DNA of 64,000 nucleotides from contig JAACJO010000012.1 of the NCBI GenBank assembly GCA_013368445.1, positions 62,001 to 126,000 of the forward strand, in the 5' to 3' direction. Numbering within the stretch: position 1 is the first letter of the stretch; each line of letters starts with the position of its first letter. This DNA is from Leucocoprinus leucothites. Taxonomy: Eukaryota > Basidiomycota > Agaricomycetes > Agaricales > Agaricaceae. Below, piece by piece: positions 35,684 through 47,389 of this stretch. A program made the position numbers and the translations under genes. The notes beneath the pieces were generated by a model. The model saw only the letters and a list, made by a program, of their open reading frames with translations, did no database searches and was not told the DNA's origin.

Positions 35684-35844
35684 CGTCAACACGAAAGCTG
35701 CAAGAGCTGCATATCCCGGAAAACCTCTGATCGGGGACCAAGCGCCAAATACCGGGCCGGTTTGTTATAAACCCTAACCCCAACCTGACGCGTCAATAAT
35801 TGGCAACTGTAAGTTCGCGTTCTCCTCAACGACCATTTAGAGGT
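35684..35844. promoter_or_regulatory. Shared promoter of asparaginase and dynamitin genes
   Basis: 161 bp separate the divergent start codons. No conserved element was identified with confidence. The shared-promoter role follows from the arrangement. Confidence 0.45.
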
Positions 35845-37272
35845 ATGAGTGGGAACAAATACGCCGACCTTCCGGATATCGTACGTCGAATGGGATGGTT
35901 TTTCTGACTATAATCTAATGTATCATCTTAGGATACTGCACCAGACGTCTACGAAACTGAGGATGTCTACCCGACGGCTCAACCATCAGTGAGCGCCATT
36001 GTCTCTCCTCAAGAGCTCTTTTTTTAACGTACCCACGATAGAGAGCAGAGTCAAGTGACGAAGAGGGCCCGCAAAATCGACATGCTGGCAAGAAACAGAT
36101 ACCACCAACCAAGGAGGAGCTCGACATGACGGGGCTAATGAACCTTGAAGAGGCTACAAAGAAATTCATGAAAGCTGAACGCAGGCGTACGTCAATCGTC
36201 TTGAACTGAAAATCATCGACTGAATATAATTCCTGAATATCAGGCCGCTCGCGGACAGCATATGTCTATCCACCTTCTCCAGACTCACCATCATCACCTG
36301 CAGATCAGTTTGGTGTCCCTCGTCCCATCCCTCTATCACAGCGGCTGCGCTTGCTCAACGCTGAACTTACCGCGCTGGAAACAGAGCTCTCAGATCCCTC
36401 TAACCCTTTACTCCAGAAAGAGCGCGAGGAGGACAACGTTGATCCAGGAGAGCTCATTAAGGATCTAGTCGTAGTACGTGGTAGGCTGGATAAAATTCGC
36501 AAAGGCCATGAAGGTCGTGCTCGTCTGATAGGCACTATCATGGATAGGGATAGAGAGAGGTCAGATTCTGGAGAAGACGAAGAATCTGATTCTGAGGACG
36601 AGGACTCAACAAGTCCCGATACATCAAGAATGCGGAATCTCATTGACATTGACAAGCGTGTCGGAGAGCTTGAAAAAGCCATTGGCTCCTCTAACGCTGC
36701 ACTAGACGAGGTAATGTTAAACTTGAAGTAGGTGTACCACTGCTGACCATGATCTCCATTAGACCTCGCCACTCCCTCCGCCCCTGCTACCCTTGATCAC
36801 GAGGCTCAACTCTCAACTTGCCCTCCTGACACAACCTCGGCACATAGATTCCATTTCACGTCGCCTAAAGCTCCTCTTGTCGGACCTCGATCGAGCGTCC
36901 GCCGCTCAACAACACCGACGCCACACTTCTCAACAGACCTCCCTTATCACACCTATCCCGGAAAATTTGCTACCAATTCTGTCACGACTCGGTCCAGCTC
37001 TACCTCAAATCCCACATATACTTACTCGACTCAGGACTTTATCGACCCTTCATACCTCTGCCGCGGAGTTTCAAGCGACACTCGAAGACCTGGAGAAAGA
37101 GCACCGCAAGGTACATGACGCCCTTACAGAGCTCGATGTTGCAGTCAAAACTGTCGAAACGAGTCTCGAGGAAAACAGAGGTGTTGTCAAGAACAACGTT
37201 ACGGGCCTTGAGGAGAGGGTCGAATCGTTACTTCAGAGACTAGAAGAATTAGGTCGAAATAATTCACAGTAA
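35845..37272 (+). CDS. DCTN2: Dynactin subunit 2 (dynamitin, p50)
   Basis: Dynamitin forms the shoulder of dynactin, the activator of cytoplasmic dynein. The protein begins MSGNKYADLPDI, and after an intron continues DTAPDVYETEDVYP, the invariant dynamitin N-terminus. Further exons give EELDMTGLMNLEEA, and the RLRLLNAELTALETEL coiled coil. Next come an acidic S/D/E segment, DIDKRVGELEKAIG, and a long C-terminal coiled-coil region with TRLNSQLALL and AQFQATLEDLEKEH-like heptads (here AEFQATLEDLEKEH). At least four introns are present, the last ending just before 36763 (TCAC of T-S-P-L-P). Stop is at 37270-37272. The alternating coiled coils and length of about 390 residues agree with the family. 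Confidence 0.88.
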
Positions 37273-37363
37273 TCCTTCGCCATTTAGAGATGTATACGAT
37301 GCGATTGTCGTCAAATATTCATATGCGTATAATACAATGAAGTCATCCAATGCGGCACTAAAA

Positions 37364-37774
37364 CTAGTCCTCGGGAATATACTCGGGATCGTTCAATTTA
37401 CCCTCTTTGAAGTCATGTAAAACCTCGCGAGCGTGTTCCTTCGCGCCTTCAGAAGTCTTGGGGTCTAAAGAGAGGTGTCAAAAATGTTTGAAAATTCCGG
37501 AATAAATACATACTGGAAAGGGTCGCCTTATACCCACCTAATAAACTAATAAGCACATGAATCACGCTAACCTGTAGAGTGTGCACTCACCAACAACATT
37601 TCCAGTGTTTTTGCCACCGGCTTCGATAGACTCTTGAGCACCAATGTCGTTCTGCATACCACTGAGCCTCTCCTCTGCGCTCTCCTTGGCGGCGTCGGAT
37701 GTGTGTGGGTTGTGGATGGTGGCCTTCAAGCCTCCGGCAACATTCTTAGGGTTGGGTTTGTCTAGACCGCTCAT
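37364..37774 (-). CDS. con-6: CON-6 family (conidiation-specific protein 6-like) small protein, two repeats
   Basis: This is a small hydrophilic protein with two copies of the CON-6 motif: NPKNVAGGLKATIHNP, then SDAAKESAEERL. The second copy is G-N-V-V-GGYKATLSNPKTSEGAKEHA, ending with DPEYIPED and TAG at 37364-37366. The second copy is assembled from three exons, and the middle one is a 24-nt microexon at 37514-37537 (reading G-G-Y-K-A-T-L-S). Neurospora CON-6 is induced in conidiation; in mushrooms related genes are linked to stress or spore stages, but the molecular role is unknown. I chose ATG 37774 (MSGLDKPNPKN). An in-frame ATG at 37825 would add 17 residues. It converges on dynamitin. 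Confidence 0.8.
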
Positions 37775-38121
37775 AAGGTAAAGAGTATCGAGGCGGAAAA
37801 CTTGGTACTGCGACTTACCAGACATGATGGATGAAGTGCCAATGAAAGAAGTAGTTTGAGACAGACAAGTTGGTAGTTGGAGGTTAATATACTGCAGATT
37901 GTCTCAGACGAGTGGCCCCGGAGGCGATCGCTTTGCTCATAGGAGACGTAATGATCTCCGTCCACGATGACGCAACTAGATGAATTCGCAACGGATACTG
38001 GTACAAGTGGGAGCACTAAAAATACAGGAGAAAAAAAGCAGGGACTTCATTATGTCATGTCATCCTCCGTCGTCCAGTTTCTGGAGCCGTGGAGGTAATA
38101 TTGAGCTAAGAAGCTCTATTG

Positions 38122-40081
38122 TCAGCATGTCATTGTATAATACTTGAGCAAAACATTATCCTGCACCTGGCCTTGATCAAGCTCCCCTTCCTCGTCATAA
38201 TCGATGGTCTTATCCACTTGGCCAGCTCCAAGTCCCCATCCACCACTTGCCCTCGGTCCCGCCGAGCTCTCCACGTCTGGACTCCTAAATTAATTTGGTG
38301 GTCAGCCTCAGTCAGCAATCTAACATGAGTCGCATACTTTAGGGAATCTAGTAGTTCCACCCTGCGCATGTGTTCGGCATCGTAAGAATGTCCCATTCTT
38401 GGTGTCTCATCCCCGGAAATGTAGTTTTCGTCATTCAGTCCGAGAATCAATGCAGAGGGTTTACTCCTATGCTTATGCGCCACGCGGCCCCGCCTGTCTC
38501 GTGGCAGACCTCCAGACAAAAAACTGGGCGCTCGTACAGGAAAGGCTCCGTTATTTTTAAAGAGGCCGGTACGCTCAGGCTGTCGTGGATCTCGTAGTGA
38601 TCTGAGCAAATCATCAATTGCAGCAGCACTTGGGGAGGCGTTAGGATCTGGAGGAGCGAGTGAGAATGTCGTCGAGCGATTCTCGCTCTGGGAAGCTAAG
38701 ACAAGAAGCCTGTAGCGATGTGTTAGACAACTGTAAACCGACGCTAGGGCTTATTGAACGCACATTTGTTGGAGACGAGGTTGATGGATTGTTTCAGAAA
38801 TATTTTCTAAGCGAATTTGCTCAAGAAGTCGGCTCGCCAGGGGTACTATGACCCTGTCGCGGAAAGAACGAAGCGCGATGGTGCGAACATCTATATGGCT
38901 TGATGTATGCTCCGACTTTGAGGACGAGTTAGAGCTGTTTTGGCGGTTGGGGGATTTTGCCCTATGGGGTTTGGGTGTTCGATAGAGGGAAGAGAGAAGG
39001 GGATGGGTTTGTAGCGGTAGTAAGACCTTGCATCAACCAATCAGAAGAGGAGGAAAGAGAGTCGATGGATGCTTACTCCTTCCACATACGTGAGCACTTG
39101 GTCCCAGAAAAAGTTCCATGTTTCTACGACCCGTGCAATCAATTTGAGGTCATGGACACCCATTAGTTTGGCATTCAATGTAACCATTCCTGCAGCAATC
39201 AGATCTTCAGCATCTCCTTCCAGCTTGTTGAGGGCGCGGTTGGGCATAGATGTAACAACGGTCTGGATGTGACGTTTGACAAGGGTATTCAGATCTTCTC
39301 TGTAAGTAACGAGGATCAGTCCCGTTGCATTCGTACTCGTGTTTGAAGAAACGCACATGGGTATTCGTAGTGGTTCTCCATTGAACAAGGGAAGAACATG
39401 GACATGTAAGGCACCCCATGGGTCCTGGGAGTTGGTGGATGCAAGGCTGGCCTGAGATACGCTCCCCGATGACACCAGAGACATAGTAGAGCTGGACGAG
39501 AGCTGAGGCGCTAGCCTGTGCATCTCACGACTGACAAGCTTCGCGTCATAGGTGCGCCCATACGAACTCTGTGGAAAATTGGTGAGTGAGGATTGAATGT
39601 GCACAGAAGGACCTGCCTTTGATGGTGAAGTATGAGCTTTGGGAATATTGATGGTGCTGGAGGATGCGTTCATGAGGGAGCTAGAAGGAGAGATAGAGGG
39701 AGTTGTGGTTGAACTTGAATCCGCCTTGGTATGGCTGTGCGGATGAAGGAGCTGGGAGGATAGGGCAGGGCCTCTGAGATTAGCGCCAGAAGATCCACCA
39801 GAAAGGGACGACGATATTTTGTCGGCAAAAAAACCCAGCCGTTTCGATGTTGCCCCTCCCTCTGGTCCCAGCACGTTACGGTTTGCATCCTGCTCATTGG
39901 CTGTACTCAGAAACCGCGTGCTCGCTGGCGGTTGTCTTGGTGTCGAGTCGCTGGATGTGCGCCGCCGGGGTTCGTATATTTCGCTGGACGTGCTTGTCCT
40001 GCCTGGCTGAATATCCGAGGGTGGTTGTTCATGTGATCGGCGAGGAGAGTGGGTGTAACCAGCGGTCCAGGCTGGCAGCAT
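38122..40081 (-). CDS. hbrB: HbrB/Bit61-like TORC2 subunit (PRR5 family)
   Basis: HbrB-domain proteins are non-catalytic TORC2 components that affect polar growth and the plasma membrane. The N-terminal third is low complexity (S/P/T-rich). The domain follows: WGALHVHVLPLFNGEPLRIP, then EDLNTLVKRHIQTVV, GDAEDLIAAGMVTLNAKLMG, WNFFWDQVLTYVEG. After an intron whose donor is near 39078 it continues VLLPLQTHPLLSSLYRTP. The next exon is DVRTIALRSFRDRVIVPLA and ETIHQPRLQQM, then a variable C-terminal region with DPRQPERTG. I place the stop at 38122-38124 after a further intron; the 3' end is the least certain part. Start ATG 40081 (MLPAWTAGY) is the first in-frame ATG. It is head-to-head with QRI7. 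Confidence 0.85.
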
Positions 40082-40295
40082 CGCGGTTCGTGAAAGCGGT
40101 CGATAAAGCCACTCGTCCGTCCTATAAGCGATCCGTATGATGCGAGAAATAATCCTAGAGCAGCACGTTGAGTCGTCAGAGATGTTCAACTAACGCTCAC
40201 AACGAGGCTTTGAGGCTTTGGGGTGAGGGGATTATTACCACCAGGGTCCAACACAATTTGAGTCCTCGATCGCTTCATTCCCGGCAATCAAACTC
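40082..40295. promoter_or_regulatory. Shared promoter of hbrB and QRI7
   Basis: 214 bp separate the divergent start codons. The gap contains no other gene and no element I can name. The shared-promoter role follows from position. Confidence 0.45.
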
Positions 40296-41754
40296 ATGTC
40301 AATACGCTCTTCCTCAAAGCATTTCCTCAAAACATTATTTGCTTGTTCTTCCTCCTCAAAACGTTGTTTTAATGTTCTCGCTATTGAGACATCCGCAGAC
40401 GACACCTGCGCCGCCGTAGTGAATTCCTCGCGCAAAATTCTTTCTAACGTTGTTATCAAGCAAAACGACATGTTGGTCAATTTCTTCTATATACTAAAGT
40501 TTCACGAGGCTAACTTTTATCTCAAGCCACAAGGGTTATGGAGGAATACATGCCCTACTAGCTATCCATGAACACATGCGCAACATGGTTCGTTGGCTTG
40601 GAGCCTGCTGCTGTCGTTCTGCTCATTGACTATCACTAGCCTTTTGCTGTCAAACGAGCCTTGACCGAGGCTGGGCTTGACCCTGTTAGAGATATCGATG
40701 GTATTGCCTTTACTAGGGGTCCAGGTGCGTAGATACTACCGTGGATTGTGCTAATACAAGCCACCTCACGTCCTATGTTAGGTATGAATGGTTGCCTAGC
40801 CGTTGGATGCAATGCTGCGAAAACGCTGGCCCTTACTTTGGGCAAACCTTTGGTTGGAGCGCATCACATGGTCAGTTGTGAGCATAATGATATTTCTTTA
40901 GACTCGCTCATCCTCTTTCAGCAAGGCCATGCGCTTACGCCCCTGCTCACTTCCGAAGAACCTCCAAAGTTTCCATTCCTTACACTCTTGATTTCTGGAG
41001 GACACACGCTTTTGCTGTTGGCGACTTCAAACACCGAATTCAAAATTCTTGCGACAACTGTGGATGGGGCTATTGGTCGTTGTATTGACCGTGTCGCCCG
41101 CTCCCTGGAATTAGAGTGGGGGTCACAGGGCCCTGGGGCTGCTCTCGAGAACTTTGTGAATGAGGATCCGAATCCTGATGTTTCTGATATTCCACCAATA
41201 CCAAAGATAACACCAGGGCGACTGTTCTTTTCCTTTGGTGGATATCACTCATGGATGGAATGTTTCCTCAGAGCAGAGGGAGGCATCGAGATGTTCGACA
41301 TTTCCCGGAAGCGCCAACTGGCCAGAGCCTTTCAAGCATCGGTTTTTGCTCACCTGGAAGAAAAGGTGTTACTCGGGCTCAAATGGTGTGCTGAGCAAGA
41401 CATTCTTATCCAAGATCTAGTCGTAAGCGGCGGCGTAGCGAGTAACCAGCACCTACGCGAACGGTGAGTCTTCCCCCGATGACCTCTTCGTCCACTATTA
41501 ATCGGCACTAGTCTACATCAATGCCTTGATTCTTCGCGATCTTACCAACCCATCCGCCTAGTCTTCCCTCCCGTCCACCTCTGCACAGGTATCTCCACTG
41601 AATTACGCTTACTATTGCCCATGCTAATCACCTCCGGATAGACAATGCGGTTATGATAGCGTGGGCTGCTATGCACCGCTTTCTTGCGGGTGACCATGAT
41701 ACCTATGATATTATTCCTCGGTCAAAATGGAGTATCGAGGAAATATCCGGGTAA
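40296..41754 (+). CDS. QRI7: Mitochondrial tRNA N6-threonylcarbamoyladenosine synthase subunit (Qri7/OSGEPL1, TsaD family)
   Basis: Qri7 transfers the threonylcarbamoyl group to A37 of mitochondrial ANN-decoding tRNAs (t6A). The first exon gives a basic, serine-rich leader with no acidic residues, MSIRSSSKHFLKTLF, a likely mitochondrial presequence. The ASKHA-type blocks follow: LAIETSADDTCAAVV, YGGIHALLAIHEHMRNM, FTRGPG-MNGCLAVG. The metal-binding segment is GAHHM-QGHALTP, split by an intron at the M/Q join. Then come FPFLTLLISGGHTLLL, TVDGAIGRCIDRVAR and DLVVSGGVASNQ. The last exon carries DNAVMIAWAAMHRF, with stop TAA at 41752-41754. Introns are short. All key blocks are present, so the enzyme looks functional. 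Confidence 0.9.
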
Positions 41755-42003
41755 TAAAATACTAGTAAATCTTTGTCGTAGCATGGTAGTAATTCCAACT
41801 CACGCTCATGGATCAAGTACCTTATTCATTATTTAATATTATATTGATGCCTGAGGCCTAAAGCCGTGTACCCAGAGCGAAGGGATTCAGTGTCCAATTT
41901 CGACATTCAAATCAGCATACACGGGTCGTCACATGCACGTGCTCCGCAATCGGCTATTGCGTCACGCGAATTCATAAAGGGACTTCCTTTCGCAACCTCC
42001 GCA

Positions 42004-45000
42004 ATGCCCCCTTTCTTGAATCCTTTGGTTCCTTCAAAACGTCCTATTGAGCCTGAAGATGCCCCTTGGAGTGCTCGAAAACGACCATCTCTTGCACCTG
42101 GACAGGAAGAACATTGGATGGTAACCTGGTACGCTCTGCTCAAAGAATAGATAGTCAACAAGAACTAATTATATGCACGTCCTACTCGGCCAGGCGCAAT
42201 CCTCAAACGAAGAAGCACAAGACATGGGAAGGAGATGCAGTCCTTGTAAGAAATGGTAGGAAAGCCGTATTATATGATGTTGACGGAAGACAGTACGAAT
42301 ATAACCACCGAGTTTCCTCCTAACTGCTAATTAATGCCTTCTGTTCACGTCTAGATTATCTGCTGGCTCAATCGATGGCACACTAGAGGAAGGTGTCGAA
42401 TACTCCGTAGGCGGGAAGGAAATTGAACTCGACCGTCAAATAACAAAATCGGACTATAACACTGGCCGTTGTTTCGGCAATGGATCTGGAGATTCTGTTC
42501 CTATCGTATTCACTTCCACCATTTCACTCCCCTCGACTCGGAGGATAAGTAACTTTGTTCTACCTTCAGCCCGTAAACCTCCAGCCCCTTCTGTCGAAAA
42601 ACGTGGTATACCCCTACAGCCAGTTGACCTGGTATCTAATTTGAATACCCCACCCGCAAACAAGATCGAGCAGCCTTCGGAAAAGGCTTCTGGTCCAACT
42701 TATTGGACTGCTAATTGGTGAACAACATTGCTAATCGCCAGCCCTTGTCACTCATCCTTGTACAGGCGAAAGCAACAAAGTAAAGCTCACAAGACGTGGG
42801 ATGGTGACGCATATGTGACGCATATAGATGGAAAGCTGACCATGATCGACGAAAATGGCAAAGTGTATGCATTCCGATCCTTGGCTGGTGAATTTGGACT
42901 CATAGACAATCTAGCATGGGATCCACAACCACGCGAGGGCAGCTGCTACATCAGGGCTTTCATACATATATTGGCGGGAAAGAAGTCGAGCTTGATTGCC
43001 AGGTACCTCAAACACAGATTCCTGGCTTCAGGGACGAAAGCGAAGACCTGAAGCCAGAGCCGGCTCCTGAGCCCATGAAAGCGACCATCAACATCAAGTC
43101 TTTCTATGGTATCCCAAAACCCAAGCCCTCTGGACCACTGTTGGTGATCCATGACTCAGGAGACGGACGTGAGGGTACTTATTCTCATATTCTCCTGCAG
43201 ACATGATCCAAATGCCGAGGGAGCTGTCGTTATGAAGGCACCGACAAAAGCTCACATTAAGAAATTCAACGCTCAGTGGGTGTACTGATATGATTCGCGC
43301 TGCCGACTCACGCAGAACCTTTTTAGGGATCGACCTATTGTTCCTGTTGTCCTTGATCCGATACTAGCTCGTAGAATGCGAGACCACCAGAAGGAGGGCA
43401 AGTCTGACGTCAGAAAAGGCCCCGCCCCTTGCTGATTGCTATCTGTAGGAGTCAAATTCCTTTATGAATGCGTGATGGGACTTCGCAAGCATGAGGGACA
43501 GGGCTGTATTTTGGCTGATGAGATGTACGGCATCTTCCCTCTCTATCTGCAGGATACTTACAGGAAGTCACAGGGGGCTCGGCAAAACACTGCAGGTAAC
43601 GACCTTGTTAATAGCTAAAGTGACGCGTGGAATATCTAATCCAGAATTCAGACAATCGCTCTCGTGTGGACACTTCTCAGTAGGTCTAGAGTAGAATTGT
43701 GGAGCAACTGCTGCTAATGTGTCCGATATGTTTGCAGAGCAGAGTCCATATTCTGGGATCGGTCCAGTGGTAAAGAAGGCCTTGATTGTATGCCCAGTGT
43801 CCCTAGTGAATGTGAGATCTATCATGTTCTGTTTTGATTTCTGCTCATTCCATAATCAGAATTGGAAAAGCGAGTTCTACAAATGGCTTGGGAGAGATCG
43901 GATAGGTATTGCCACCTGCAGCAAAGATCCGATCGAACTCCATGCGTTCAAGAATTCGTCAGTGGTTTGTTTCTTGCATGCTGGATGTGACTGAGCGGCT
44001 TTTAGACCCACGCACCAAGTTCTTGTAATAGGTTATGAGCGACTTAGATCCATGGTGTGAGTGCTCCTAACCCAATTTCTTTGCCTCATGGAGCTGAGTT
44101 TGATCTAGTAACAAGTCCGATAAATTGCGCTGCCTGTAAGTATCCTAACGCCTCGGAGCACTCACACCTAATAAGTGGATCAGTCCACAGATTGACCTGA
44201 TTATCTGCGATGAAGGACATCGCCTCAAGTCATCTCAAAATAAAACAACCCAGATGTTCAAAGACTTCAAGACACGCCGGCGCGTCATTTTATCAGGAAC
44301 CCCTATCCAAAATGATCTAAGCGAATTTCACGCCATGGTAAGTAGTCTTCTTATCTGGTTCTCACTCAGTCATTTTCATAGTTGGACCCGTTTCACAGGC
44401 AGAATTCTGTAATCCTGGGCTTTTCGGTAGGCGCTTCAACATCATTCTAACAAACCAAGCCAACAGCCACGTAGATGATTACTCCACGTTCCGACGGGTC
44501 TATGAAACGCCTATTCTCAAGAGTCGAGCGCCGGATGCTTCTTCCAAAGAGATAGAATTAGGAGAAGGACGGACGAACCAGGTTTGGGGATATCAACCTC
44601 GTGATTTACCACGTTGCTGAATGAATGAACACAGCTACTGACAATAGCCAAGAGCTTTGTTATGCGACGAGATGCTGGGTTGCTCAAAAATTATTTGCCC
44701 CCTAAGCGTACGTGGTCGATTTTCCGATGATATACTCACAATACAACTGAATGGCAGATGAATTTGTTGTTTTCATCGCTCCAACGCCACTACAACTTGA
44801 AATCTTCCGTAGGATCCTCAACCCCGACAGGATGGACGATTTGATAGAGCAGAGTACTACCGCTGAATCGCTAGCGCTTATTGGGGTCCTTACAAAAATC
44901 AGCAATAGTCCCATACTGCTTAGAGCGACTGCCGAAAGTGCCAAAGAAAAAGAGAAGAGCATGTTCCATAAGCGCAATTTTACGGAAGCAGCTAATTTGG

Positions 45001-46766
45001 TACCCGAGAGTGCCCGAATTGACGATATGAATCTGAGCGGTATGTCATCTTTATTTTCACGGGCGCAGCCTGGATAGAATAATTGCACAGGGAAGTTGAT
45101 TGCACTTTCACAAATGCTCAACGTGATCCGAGAGGTAAAGCAGAATCATCCCCCACCATGCTGTCCAGAACAAACCTGTGAATATGTATCAACAGACCAC
45201 CGAAGAAAAATGTGTTCTGGTGTCGCATTATACTTCAACCCTCAACATACTAGAAGCTTTTTGTCGAAAAAAGCGATATTCCTACTTCCGCCTTGATGGG
45301 TGAGTATTTAGAGGTTTGGACAGGTTTGAGGCCTGATCTCCTTTTAAGCCAAACTCCACAAGCTCAGAGGCAAGAATACGTGAATGCGTTCAATAAGTCT
45401 AACCAAAGAGGCGGTTGTGAGTCGTCGAAATTATCTCCATCATCCGACTAATAATCGCTTGGCTAGTTATCTTTCTCTTGAGCTCAAAGGCTGGTGAGTC
45501 CATCCCCATAATCTCAAATGACTGCCCGATCACCTGTGAATAGGTGGTGTTGGCATCAACCTCATTGGTATGTGCTCCTTCATTGAATTTCATTCGGGTG
45601 CAAATGAAGACCTAGTGGGATCCAGGTGCTTCGAGATTGTGCTTAATTGATTCTGACTGGAACCCAAGGTCAGGAGATGTGTTCTCAATTGAGGTCGTAC
45701 CTAACTATGACCCATCAGCCATGATCTACAGTCTATGGCCCGTTGCCACCGGTGCGACGTTCCTCGGGAAACATGAACACTTTTCTGATCGAAACCTCAT
45801 TACAGAGATGGGCAAAAAAGACCCGTCTATATCTACAGATTTCTGACCTCTGGAGCTATCGATGGTAATTCGTCAAATCTCAAACAACAATCAGCTCAGT
45901 CAATGTTCTTCGCAGAGAAAATTTATCAGCGTCAGGTAACCAAACTAGCGCTCAGTGACTGTAAGTTCCACCTGAAGACTAAAACTTTGAGACCTGCTGA
46001 TTCCCCTGTCAGCCTTAATCGGCTCGGTTCGTTGATCCTGCAACTTCTCATTATGAACACCGGTTATTCATGCTTCCGATAGGCCGCCAATGCTTCGAAG
46101 AGCGATACTTTTACACGGAAAGACGTGAGCTCTCTTTTTTGGAATGGAAGTAGTGCTAGACTCCATCGGCTTCCTTTCTCAGCTTCGAGATATATTTCGT
46201 GTCCATACAGACACTCCCAGCAATACTCACGACCTCCTGGAATGCCCGTGTGACGAGGGGCATAATTCTCGCCTCCTAGAAGATGCTTCTCCCGATTTTG
46301 AAAGCCCACAGGCCAATCTAGACGCCTTGGAGGAGTCTGACGATGATGTCGCTCAAAGGGGGTTCATCAATGCAACTCAAGTGACATCGAGTTATCTTGG
46401 GAAGCTCGACAAGGCGGTAAGTACAGTAGCTCCTTATTCGGCCGCTAACCGACATTCCTTTAGTATCTGGAAAAAAAGAAGGCAGGATTGGCTGCTCTCG
46501 AGGAATGGAAACACATCAACTGTCTTGCGGCTACAGCCCGTGATAATATTCAAGATGATATTCTGCGTCAGCTCTTGCCCCCGGAAGAAAATAAAGAAGC
46601 GACGGGGAAGACATCAGGACCACTGGCAGAGAGTCTGTTGTCAGCTGTTGACTTGGATCGGTTATGTGCTGCTGTGAAAGTGAGATCCATGAGCGAAGTT
46701 CAAGGAGGCACGATAACATTTGTCTTCGAAAAGACTGTTGATAAAATAGCAGAGGATGAAGGATAG
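42004..46766 (+). CDS. RDH54: Rad54B/Rdh54 (Tid1)-like Swi2/Snf2 recombination translocase, with duplicated N-terminal domain
   Basis: This dsDNA translocase remodels Rad51/Dmc1 filaments in homologous recombination. The start is MPPFLNPLVPSKRP at 42004. An N-terminal module, TWRNPQTKKHKTWEGDAVLV through GGKEIELD to TGRCF (about 42110-42475), matches the Rad54B N-terminal domain. A second copy with WRKQQSKAHKTWDGDAYV and GGKEVELD follows (about 42700-43015). The helicase motifs are: I, ADEM-GLGKTLQ (split by an intron before 43574); II, ICDEGHRLKSS (about 44204-44232); III, LSGTPIQND; and V, LLSSKAGGVGINLIG. Motif VI is ARCHRDGQKR, spread over three exons near 45690-45830. The C-terminal THDLLECPC is also family-typical. 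There are about 20 introns. The stop is TAG at 46764-46766. Confidence 0.9.
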
Positions 46767-46869
46767 TCAACCCTTTTCTCCCTTACTTAGCAAGCCTAGA
46801 AATTCAATAGACATAGCATGACCAGTAAAGATTGACAATCAGGCAAGGCAATACATCGAGGCCGAGGTA

Positions 46870-47260
46870 TACGGAGAAGGACGACGGACAACCAGGATGT
46901 GGTATTGTATAATATAACAACACAGGCAGACCCTCTCCCCCCTCCAGTAATACCGAAGACGCACAAGGTTCGAGTCCAAGTAACAAATGTATAGAACAGG
47001 AGCAGGGTATTGAGAGAAAGAAGACGGACAGCCCACTTGCGGTACATGGTAGCGGCAGAGGATGACCCTCTTCCCCCTCCGGGATGCTCGAAACAAGGAA
47101 AGACGGATAAGTAGAAGAAACGAGATTGAGCAGGATATTGAGAGAAGGATGGCGGACAACCAACATGCGATACACGGTAACAGCAGAAGGTGACCCCCTT
47201 CCCCCTCCAGAGATGCCCAAGGTAGGGAGTGACAATGACATAGTGGAAACTTTTTTTGTT
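46870..47260. repeat. Degenerate tandem repeat, three copies of about 130-140 bp
   Basis: Three diverged direct copies lie between the convergent RDH54 and amidohydrolase genes. Anchors recur in order in each copy: a CGGACA element at 46885, 47025 and 47153; then a TGCGGTA/TGCGATA-like element; then a C-rich block (CCTCTCCCCCCTCC type) at about 46927, 47070 and 47200. Spacing is about 140 and 128 bp. The minus strand is open across all three copies, giving a repetitive hydrophobic frame, which I regard as a by-product of the repeat rather than a gene. Confidence 0.7.
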
Positions 47261-47389
47261 TTTTTGTAAATTTTCTTGAGTGACGAGAACGATACGGATG
47301 GCATAATGCGAGTTGCTCTGTCTTCATCAAAGCCACTCAGCGAGACAATGTGATAGAAGATGTCTTGGGACGGCGCATTGCGTAAGTGA

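Noticed and set aside
37775..37822. Intron after ATG-TCT-G in the CON-6 gene
   Set aside because: The donor GTAAGT is good, but splicing to the next AG gives an immediate stop and the in-frame join would need a CG acceptor; the downstream ATG at 37774 is simpler.
46965..46985. GGTTCGAGTCC, an exact RNA polymerase III B-box match
   Set aside because: The flanks do not form a T-stem, no A box or cloverleaf is found upstream, and it lies inside the minisatellite.
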